Shown: one piece after another, positions 1 through 4,356 of the stretch
Layout: every line of letters begins with the position of its first letter
Position numbering within the stretch: position 1 is the stretch's first letter
Source: an uncultured Selenomonadales bacterium
GTDB taxonomy: Bacteria > Bacillota > Negativicutes > Selenomonadales > Selenomonadaceae
Assembly (NCBI GenBank): GCA_937910665.1
Contig: CALEPR010000182.1
Coordinates: forward strand, 1-6,195
Length of the DNA: 6,195 bases
Reading direction: 5' to 3'
The notes under the pieces: model-generated
The model's database searches: none
What the model saw: the letters and a program-made list of their open reading frames with translations, nothing else
What the model was told of the DNA's origin: nothing
Program-made: the position numbers and the translations under genes

Positions 1-66
1 CTTGATGAATCCTTATTTTCTCATGAAACTCATATTCAAAAATTGATTTCCGTGCCTCAAAGTTAA
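1..66 (+). CDS. Possible 3' end of an upstream gene (partial, unidentified)
   Basis: Frame 1 is open from the window edge to a TAA stop at 64-66, giving 21 residues that end in ISVPQS. The other two forward frames hit stops inside this stretch, and codon choice (GAT, GAA, CAA, AAA, ATT) fits the neighbouring genes. The NDH-2 promoter begins only a few bases after the stop, which would suit the end of a preceding gene on the same strand. The fragment is too short to assign a family, and a chance open frame cannot be excluded. Confidence 0.35.
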   Translation, partial: LDESLFSHETHIQKLISVPQS

Positions 67-71
67 AACTG

Positions 72-100
72 TTGCGTCAAAAAATTATTTGTGCTATTAT
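72..100 (+). promoter_or_regulatory. Sigma-70-type promoter with extended -10 for the NDH-2 gene
   Basis: A -10 hexamer TATTAT (95-100) is preceded by TGC, making an extended -10 (TGnTATTAT). A weak -35 TTGCGT lies at 72-77 with a 17-base spacer. The expected transcription start is near 107. The ten bases TTTGTGCTAT (88-97) recur exactly in the promoter of the GrpE-like gene (3615-3624), which supports both calls. Confidence 0.6.
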
Positions 101-105
101 TTTTC

Positions 106-124
106 CTGCGTTTGGGGGACGCAG
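106..124 (+). promoter_or_regulatory. Hairpin at the predicted 5' end of the NDH-2 transcript
   Basis: Perfect 6-bp arms CTGCGT (106-111) and ACGCAG (119-124) enclose a seven-base loop TTGGGGG. The 5' arm starts at about the expected transcription start, so the mRNA would begin with this stem-loop. It lacks a T-tract and is not a terminator. It could stabilise the 5' end or act as an operator at +1. The role is inferred; the base pairing is seen. Confidence 0.45.
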
Positions 125-189
125 TTTAGTTTAGAAAAAATTTTTTGAGTGAAAGGGTTATTTGAAAAAATATTTACTTCAGAATTTTT

Positions 190-195
190 AGGAGG
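190..195 (+). promoter_or_regulatory. Ribosome binding site that sets the NDH-2 start
   Basis: AGGAGG at 190-195 lies 10 bases before ATG 206. It decides in favour of ATG 206 over the in-frame GTG at 149, which has no such site at a usable distance. The flavin-binding beta strand begins right after ATG 206, as is usual for the family. Confidence 0.8.
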
Positions 196-205
196 TTTTA
201 TTCAA

Positions 206-1558
206 ATGGCTACTGAAAAAATCAAAATCGTAATTGTCGGAGGAGGTTTCGGTGGAATTAAAATTGCAAAACTTTTTGCGCGTGAAAATGTCGACATAAC
301 TTTGGTAGACAGACATAATTTTCACCTGTTCCAGCCGCTTTTGTATCAAGTTTCCACTTCAGTTCTTTCGACAGACGAGATTGCTTATCCGATTCGCTCT
401 TTCTTTCGCGGCGCGAAAAATGTAAATTTATTCATGGCGAAGGCGCGCGGAGTTGATCAAGAGCGAAATGTTTTGATAACAAATCACGGAGAAATTCCTT
501 ACGACTATTTAATTCTTGCGGCAGGCGCGACGACAAATTTTTTTGGTATGAAGGAAGTTGAGGAGCATGCTTTCGGAATGAAAACTATTCAGGAGGCGTT
601 GCATATTCGCGATCATGTTCTGCATGAATTTGAACGCGCAAGCAAACCTTATCGCACTCCCGAGGACAGAAAGAAACGCATGACTTTCGTCGTCGTCGGC
701 GGCGGACCTACAGGAGTGGAGGAAGCAGGTGCGCTTACAGAACTTATTGCGATTCAGAAAAAAGAAATCCATAACCTCGACTTCAATGATGTCAGCGTGA
801 AACTTATCGAGGCGACCGGACGGCTTTTGCCGATGATGCCGGAAGATTTGCAACATAAAACTGTCGAAGTTTTGAAAAGCAAAGGCGTTGAAGTCATGCT
901 GAATACTCAAGTTGTCGGCTACGACGGAGACATTTTAAAATTGAAAAATGGTGTGGAAATTCCGACAACAACAGTTATCTGGGCGGCAGGTGTTCGCGCA
1001 GTCGATTTTATTGCAAATTGCGGCGGAGAATGTGCGCGTGACGGAAGAATTTGGATTGACGAAGATTTAATGGTTAAAGGTGCGATCCATCAAAATGTTT
1101 TTGCTATCGGAGACTGTGCGGCGTTCATGCATGGCGATATGCAAAGACCTCTGCCGACTGTCGCGCCCGTTGCAACTCAGCAAGCAAAAGTTGCTTACGA
1201 AAATATTATGAAGTTAATCAAAGGCGGCAGTAAAGACAGCTTGAAAAAATTTGTATATAAAGACTTGGGCGCAATGGCGACTATCGGTCGCGGTCAAGCA
1301 GTTGTTGGAAGTGGACTGCCCGGCTTTATGAAACCGTTCTTCAGCAGTGGTTTCTTGGCTTGGTGTGCGTGGATGTTTATTCATCTGCTTCGACTTGCAG
1401 GAGCGCACTCGAACTTCACTGTTGCAATAAAATGGACTTGGAATTTGTTTTCAGGTACAAGGCTCGGCAGAATTATTACAAATATAAAACTTGATGACGA
1501 TATGACTGCCGAAGAACAAAAAGCCTTGAAGAAACAAACTACTTTAGAGAAAAAATAA
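206..1558 (+). CDS. ndh: Type II NADH dehydrogenase (NADH:quinone oxidoreductase, NDH-2)
   Basis: A single-subunit, non-proton-pumping enzyme of the inner face of the cytoplasmic membrane; it passes electrons from NADH through FAD to quinone. The 450-residue product matches the family length. An FAD-binding Rossmann motif GGGFGG is at residues 12-17, a second dinucleotide motif VVGGGPTG for NADH at 163-170, and the flavin-contacting AIGDCA at 300-305. A VAPVATQQA stretch at 319-327 matches the quinone-site region. A hydrophobic amphipathic segment near 381-399 (FLAWCAWMFIHLLRLAG) followed by a Trp-rich tail is the usual membrane anchor. The start is ATG 206, chosen from its AGGAGG site; GTG 149 would add 19 residues ahead of the Rossmann fold. 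It is transcribed alone, between its own promoter and a terminator. Other members of the pyridine nucleotide-disulphide oxidoreductase family are less likely, because the C-terminal anchor and second-domain motifs fit NDH-2. Confidence 0.93.
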   Translation: MATEKIKIVIVGGGFGGIKIAKLFARENVDITLVDRHNFHLFQPLLYQVSTSVLSTDEIAYPIRSFFRGAKNVNLFMAKARGVDQERNVLITNHGEIPYDYLILAAGATTNFFGMKEVEEHAFGMKTIQEALHIRDHVLHEFERASKPYRTPEDRKKRMTFVVVGGGPTGVEEAGALTELIAIQKKEIHNLDFNDVSVKLIEATGRLLPMMPEDLQHKTVEVLKSKGVEVMLNTQVVGYDGDILKLKNGVEIPTTTVIWAAGVRAVDFIANCGGECARDGRIWIDEDLMVKGAIHQNVFAIGDCAAFMHGDMQRPLPTVAPVATQQAKVAYENIMKLIKGGSKDSLKKFVYKDLGAMATIGRGQAVVGSGLPGFMKPFFSSGFLAWCAWMFIHLLRLAGAHSNFTVAIKWTWNLFSGTRLGRIITNIKLDDDMTAEEQKALKKQTTLEKK

Positions 1559-1578
1559 TTTTTTAGATAAAAACTTTT

Positions 1579-1603
1579 TCCCGATTCTGCTCGGGATTTT
1601 TTT
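1579..1603 (+). terminator. Intrinsic terminator after the NDH-2 gene
   Basis: A 6-bp stem TCCCGA (1579-1584) with TCGGGA (1591-1596), a six-base loop, and seven T residues at 1597-1603. It begins 20 bases after the NDH-2 stop codon. Confidence 0.85.
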
Positions 1604-1688
1604 ACTTTGCCTGTTCGAGTTCATTTTGCAATTAGTCGCGGAGCTTTTAGGGTCTGTTTTGTCTTGAAAAAAAATATTTTGCTTGCGG

Positions 1689-1697
1689 TGGTATCAT
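1689..1697 (+). promoter_or_regulatory. Candidate extended -10 promoter upstream of thyX
   Basis: TG at 1689-1690, one base, then TATCAT at 1692-1697 (5 of 6 to consensus) forms an extended -10 element. A TTGAAA at 1664-1669 is 22 bases away, too far for a good -35, so the call rests on the -10. The expected start is near 1704. It lies after the NDH-2 terminator, where a promoter for thyX is needed. Confidence 0.4.
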
Positions 1698-1747
1698 GCG
1701 TACAGGTTGAATATTGGAAAGCATCGCCGGCATTTTTCAAAAAAGCA

Positions 1748-1796
1748 AAAAACTCCTTCAAGCGAAAGTGGAATATCGCCGGAGGAGTTTTTCTTA
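1748..1796 (+). terminator. Terminator-like hairpin in the thyX leader (attenuator or small-RNA terminator)
   Basis: Arms AAAAACTCCT (1748-1757) and AGGAGTTTTT (1783-1792) pair over 10 bp. The stem continues through a T-G wobble (1758/1782) and a C-G pair (1759/1781), then after a small internal loop through GCGA (1762-1765) with TCGC (1776-1779). The T-tract is TTTTTCTT. With the promoter at 1689-1697 it would define a transcript of about 90 bases ending ~90 bases before thyX. It could terminate a small RNA, attenuate thyX, or act on either strand because the arms are A- and T-flanked. No known riboswitch class was recognised. Confidence 0.55.
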
Positions 1797-1868
1797 CTTC
1801 AACAGTCTGGAGTTTCAGTTAAGCGTGAAAATCTGCCGTTGATTGTTTTTAATTTTTTCATAAAACTG

Positions 1869-1874
1869 AAAGGA
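1869..1874 (+). promoter_or_regulatory. Ribosome binding site that sets the thyX start
   Basis: AAAGGA, nine bases before ATG 1884. It selects this ATG although the reading frame stays open far upstream. The first bases of the site fall in the AACTGAAA segment that can pair with TTTCAGTT at 1813-1820. Confidence 0.7.
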
Positions 1875-1883
1875 AAATGTGAA

Positions 1884-2507
1884 ATGAAAATTATTGAGCC
1901 GAGTGTCGAACTTATTCAGGAAATCGACGCAGAAAAAATTATGCGCCACATCGAACTTGCCGGGCGCGTTTGTTACAAAAGCGAATCGAGAATTTCAGAT
2001 CAGTCGGCAGAAAAATTTATCGCAAACATTTTAAAGTCCGGGCACGAATCTGTCATTGAACATATCAGTTTGACTTTCAAAATTATTTGCGATCGCGGAG
2101 TTACTCATGAAATTGTTCGGCACAGGCTTGCAAGTTATTCGCAGGAAAGTTCTCGTTACTGCGACTATTCCAATGACAAGTTTGGAAATGAATTGACTTT
2201 CATCAAACCTTGTTTCTGGACGAAGGACGACAAAAATTTTTTGTTGTGGAAAGATACTATGGCGCAGTTGGAAAAAATTTATCTTGAAATGAGAAAAAAT
2301 GGAGCGCGACCTGAACAAGCGCGTTCCATTTTGCCTAACTCTTTAAAGACAGAAATTTTTATGACTTGCAACCTGCGCGAATGGAGACATTTTTTAAAAC
2401 TCAGAACAGCTCCTCGCGCTCATCCGCAAATGCGCGAAATTGCAATTAAAATTTATAAAATCCTGAATGAAAAACTTCCAATATTTTTTTCCGACATCGA
2501 AGTTTGA
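1884..2507 (+). CDS. thyX: Flavin-dependent thymidylate synthase ThyX
   Basis: Makes dTMP from dUMP using methylene-tetrahydrofolate as carbon donor and NAD(P)H through FAD as reductant; cytoplasmic and normally a homotetramer. The 207-residue product has the family hallmark RHR-x7-S: R79, H80, R81 with the conserved Ser at 89, inside RHRLASYSQESSR. A SGHESVIEH block at 52-60 matches the family's conserved histidine region that lines the flavin site. RPEQARSILP at 142-151 and the C-terminal LRTAPRAHPQMRE (173-185) complete the dUMP/FAD-binding set; the AHPQMRE form replaces the more common AQWEIR and is an accepted variant. The start is ATG 1884, from its ribosome binding site and because the family motif spacing begins there; an upstream in-frame extension of about 67 codons is judged non-coding. 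It ends 10 bases before the stop of the convergent TPR gene, with no clear terminator between. Confidence 0.93.
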   Translation: MKIIEPSVELIQEIDAEKIMRHIELAGRVCYKSESRISDQSAEKFIANILKSGHESVIEHISLTFKIICDRGVTHEIVRHRLASYSQESSRYCDYSNDKFGNELTFIKPCFWTKDDKNFLLWKDTMAQLEKIYLEMRKNGARPEQARSILPNSLKTEIFMTCNLREWRHFLKLRTAPRAHPQMREIAIKIYKILNEKLPIFFSDIEV

Positions 2508-2517
2508 AAAAAAATTT

Positions 2518-3489
2518 TTATCTGAGCGAATAACCAAGTTTTTTTGAAGTCGCTTCATCTTGAAGTGCTTCTGCGTTTCTGCCGATAGCTCTGAAACAGG
2601 CGGCGCGAGTGTAGTAAGCCTTGCCGTTGTTGCCATCTATCTGAATGGCAGAATTTAAAGCGGAAATTGCCTGCGCATAAGCTCCTGTCGAATAGAAAGC
2701 AATTCCGAGTCCGACGTAAGCGTTTACATCGTTACTGCCAAGTTGAACTGCGCGGGAAAAATCCATGATCGCACTTTGGTAATTTTGAAGACTTCCGAAA
2801 GCATTTCCGCGCCAGACCAAAGCGGCGGTGTTGTTTGGATTCAAACTTATTGCATCGGTATAGGCTTGAATTGCGCTGTTTAAATCTCCGCGACTGTGAA
2901 AATTCATTCCGTCCTTCAATCTTTCGGCAGAGACAAAACTATTGTTCGACTGAGCAAAACCTCCGGTGAGCTGCATTTTCGTCATCAAAGCGACAGAAGG
3001 ATTTACATTTTCCAGAGTAGCCAACTTTGCTTTCAATTCGGCAAGCTGTTTTTCTTGCTCGGCTAAAGTTTTCTGCAGAGATTTATTTTGCTCGATAAGT
3101 TGTTCCTTTTCGACGACAGATTTCTCCAACCATTTGTCGATTTCGGCTGTGTCGATGTCCACCAAAACTTTTGAAGTAAAAATAAAACCTTGCGGATCAG
3201 TCTGCACGTCGTAAGTAACTGAATGAACTTTCATAATTCCGGCAGTCATAACTTCGACTTCTTCCGATTCAAGTTTCATGTTCACAACTTTAGTATTGCT
3301 TTTTACAAAAATTCCTGCTTTTTCCTGCGCCGACTTTTCCGCTCTCTGCTGGGCGCGAAGTTTTGCTACCTCAGGAGTTTCAAAATCGCTCATCAAATAT
3401 TGTCCGACGCCTTCGTAGGTTACAACTTCTGCATTTGCCGTCCCTGTCATCAACAAACCACAAATTAAAGCTGTCAATAATTTTTTCAC
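2518..3489 (-). CDS. Secreted TPR protein with LPP20/FlgT-like N-terminal domain and coiled coil
   Basis: The 323-residue product starts with a Sec signal peptide (KK, hydrophobic core 4-16, cleavage after ANA at 18-20), so it acts outside the cytoplasm; there is no lipobox Cys. Residues about 21-118 contain KLRAQQRAEKSAQEKAGIFV (43-62), the pattern of Ala-spaced helix followed by EKAG seen in LPP20/FlgT-type envelope proteins; this resemblance is inferred. A charged Glu/Lys/Gln/Leu heptad stretch at about 121-161 should be a coiled coil, perhaps for oligomerisation. Four 34-residue TPR repeats follow (about 187-220, 221-254, 255-288, 289-322), with typical ALxxNPNN turns, giving a protein-binding surface. 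The start is GTG 3489, chosen for its GAGGTGAT site and because the signal peptide begins there. The gene is convergent with thyX and divergent from the GrpE-like gene. The partner and exact job are unknown. Confidence 0.85.
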   Translation of the reverse strand: MKKLLTALICGLLMTGTANAEVVTYEGVGQYLMSDFETPEVAKLRAQQRAEKSAQEKAGIFVKSNTKVVNMKLESEEVEVMTAGIMKVHSVTYDVQTDPQGFIFTSKVLVDIDTAEIDKWLEKSVVEKEQLIEQNKSLQKTLAEQEKQLAELKAKLATLENVNPSVALMTKMQLTGGFAQSNNSFVSAERLKDGMNFHSRGDLNSAIQAYTDAISLNPNNTAALVWRGNAFGSLQNYQSAIMDFSRAVQLGSNDVNAYVGLGIAFYSTGAYAQAISALNSAIQIDGNNGKAYYTRAACFRAIGRNAEALQDEATSKKLGYSLR

Positions 3490-3494
3490 GTTCC

Positions 3495-3502
3495 ATCACC
3501 TC
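3495..3502 (-). promoter_or_regulatory. Ribosome binding site for the GTG start of the TPR gene
   Basis: Read on the minus strand, GAGGTGAT lies five bases before GTG (3489-3487). An ATG inside the same stretch (3496-3494) is in another frame. The site supports the unusual GTG start. Confidence 0.7.
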
Positions 3503-3618
3503 GATTAGATTTTAAAATGTTTATATTAAAATTTCCTTAAGAATTTTAACATATCTGTAAAAATATTCCTGATTTTTAGCTGAAAAATTGTTTTTTACTT
3601 TATGTTGAAAAATTTTTG

Positions 3619-3627
3619 TGCTATACT
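3619..3627 (+). promoter_or_regulatory. Extended -10 promoter for the GrpE-like/Hsp70-like operon
   Basis: TG (3619-3620), C, TATACT (3622-3627) form an extended -10. A TTGAAA at 3605-3610 is only 11 bases away and cannot serve as its -35. TTTGTGCTAT (3615-3624) is identical to the NDH-2 promoter core. The start would be near 3634, at the palindrome CTAATTGGGAATTAG. Confidence 0.55.
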
Positions 3628-3632
3628 TTCAG

Positions 3633-3647
3633 CTAATTGGGAATTAG
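3633..3647 (+). promoter_or_regulatory. Palindrome at the predicted transcription start of the GrpE-like gene
   Basis: CTAATTGGGAATTAG: perfect 6-bp arms around GGG, starting at the expected +1 and ending two bases before AAGGAGG. It could be a repressor site or a 5'-terminal RNA hairpin. It is not a CIRCE element (TTAGCACTC-N9-GAGTGCTAA). Confidence 0.4.
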
Positions 3648-3667
3648 GAAGGAGGAATGAGGAATGG
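3640..3667 (+). repeat. Heptanucleotide tandem repeat spanning RBS and start codon
   Basis: Four consecutive 7-base units begin at 3640, 3647, 3654 and 3661, with consensus GGAATGA. Unit 1 ends TTA, unit 2 reads GGAAGGA, unit 4 ends TGG. The tract contains the ribosome binding site AAGGAGG (3649-3655) and the ATG at 3664 lies in the fourth unit. The preceding bases 3633-3639 match a degenerate fifth copy. Confidence 0.6.
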
Positions 3668-4254
3668 AGTCGCAAACAGAAATTGCCGCAGAAGAAACTG
3701 ATTCGCCGCAGATTGATTTGAATAAATTAGTTTCAATGATAAATGAAATTTTGGAACAGCAAGATAAAAATTCACGACAACTTACTCAAGTTCTTCGCGA
3801 AAATATAAATTTTCAAAATCAAGTTCGGCAGGGAATGTATGACGAACTCGAAGGCTTGAAAGAAACTCAGCGCGGGGAACAGTTCACGCCGATTTTAAAA
3901 TCAATCGCGGCAGTTTGCGTCGAGTATCAAAGTTTATTGGGCGACGAAACAATTTCTAAAAAAGGTCGGCGGACTTTAACTTTACTTTTCGAGGAATTGG
4001 AAGATATTTTGGCAGAGTACGACGCAGAAATTTTTCATTCCAAAATTGGCGAGATTAGAAAACCTTTGCTCACAAAAATTATCAACACAATTTCGACAGA
4101 CAGTCGCGAACTTCACAACACCATTGCAAAAAGTCGACGCGCCGGAGTGATTCGCAACGGCCGTCCGCTTTATCGCGAATTTGTTGACGTTTACGTTTTC
4201 GATTCGTCGCTTGCCGAAACAAAAAATAAATCTGAATTTGCTAGGAGCGAATAG
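3664..4254 (+). CDS. Divergent GrpE-like protein, putative nucleotide exchange partner of the adjacent Hsp70
   Basis: GrpE proteins release ADP from Hsp70. The 196-residue product has GrpE-like architecture: an acidic, disordered N-terminus (1-16), a long charged helix with coiled-coil character (about 17-72), a helical segment FTPILKSIAAVCVEYQSLL (74-92) resembling GrpE's LLPVLDNFERAL, a further helix bundle (about 102-158), and a short beta-like end, GVIRNGRPLYREFVDVYVFD (161-180), matching GrpE's closing (V/L)LRPAxVxVS strand pattern. It lacks the usual FDPxxHEAV motif and the GY before the last strands, so the assignment depends on fold pattern and context. The start ATG 3664 has AAGGAGG eight bases upstream. 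It is followed 102 bases later by the Hsp70 gene with no terminator between, suggesting one operon. An unrelated coiled-coil regulator of the Hsp70 is the main alternative. Confidence 0.55.
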   Translation: MESQTEIAAEETDSPQIDLNKLVSMINEILEQQDKNSRQLTQVLRENINFQNQVRQGMYDELEGLKETQRGEQFTPILKSIAAVCVEYQSLLGDETISKKGRRTLTLLFEELEDILAEYDAEIFHSKIGEIRKPLLTKIINTISTDSRELHNTIAKSRRAGVIRNGRPLYREFVDVYVFDSSLAETKNKSEFARSE

Positions 4255-4293
4255 ATTAGTTCTTAATGGAAAGTTTTTAGTGATTAGATTTTT

Positions 4294-4328
4294 ACTAACA
4301 ACTATTAACTAACAACCAACAACTAAAA
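4294..4328 (+). repeat. Heptanucleotide tandem repeat ahead of the Hsp70-like gene
   Basis: Five 7-base units start at 4294, 4301, 4308, 4315 and 4322, with consensus ACTAACA. Units 1 and 3 are perfect; the second reads ACTATTA, the fourth ACCAACA and the fifth ACTAAAA. It ends nine bases before the Hsp70 ribosome binding site (4338-4343). Upstream, GATTAGT-like heptads at 4254, 4275 and 4282 may be a decayed companion tract that is roughly complementary in sense. The gap 4255-4356 otherwise shows no gene or terminator. Confidence 0.65.
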
Positions 4329-4356
4329 AAATGTTTGAAAGGAAGAAAATTTTTTT

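Larger units (their letters stand above)
1604..1883 (+). other. Long gene-free leader region upstream of thyX
   Basis: These 280 bases hold no convincing gene. What can be seen is a candidate extended -10 promoter (1689-1697), a terminator-like hairpin (1748-1796), a direct repeat ATCGCCGG (1723-1730 and 1775-1782, the second inside the hairpin), an 8-bp complementary pair TTTCAGTT/AACTGAAA (1813-1820 with 1864-1871) touching the thyX ribosome binding site, and the site itself. The layout suggests a structured leader or a small RNA followed by the thyX start region. Open frames here, including one in frame with thyX, look accidental. Confidence 0.5.
3490..3663. promoter_or_regulatory. AT-rich divergent control region between the TPR and GrpE-like genes
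   Basis: These 174 bases separate two divergent genes and should hold promoters for both. The rightward promoter is recognisable (3619-3627). For the leftward gene several AT-rich -10-like sites exist (for example TATAAA on the minus strand near 3520-3525) but no clear -35. An inverted repeat TTAAAATT (3526-3533) / AATTTTAA (3542-3549) with an eight-base centre, plus a palindrome ATTTTAAAAT at 3509-3518, may be operator sites or simply AT-rich sequence. Confidence 0.4.

Noticed and set aside
85..104. Rex (NADH-sensing repressor) site in the NDH-2 promoter
   Set aside because: The TTGTG half has no matching CACAA half at the required spacing.
149..205. GTG start giving a 19-residue N-terminal extension of NDH-2
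   Set aside because: AGGAGG sits just before ATG 206, and the Rossmann strand starts right after that ATG.
509..910. 133-codon minus-strand open frame within the NDH-2 gene
   Set aside because: Shadow of the plus-strand gene, with no start signal or recognisable domain.
1607..1822. 71-codon open frame beginning at a TTG
   Set aside because: No ribosome binding site, overlaps the promoter and hairpin of the thyX leader, and its composition is not protein-like.
1683..1883. Open frame in register with thyX that would add about 67 residues
   Set aside because: It runs through the terminator-like hairpin, has no ribosome binding site at a sensible start, and ThyX family sequences begin near ATG 1884, which has AAAGGA nine bases upstream.
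3490..3663. CIRCE element (HrcA heat-shock operator) before the chaperone pair
   Set aside because: No TTAGCACTC-N9-GAGTGCTAA or close match was found; the palindrome at 3633-3647 is unrelated in sequence.
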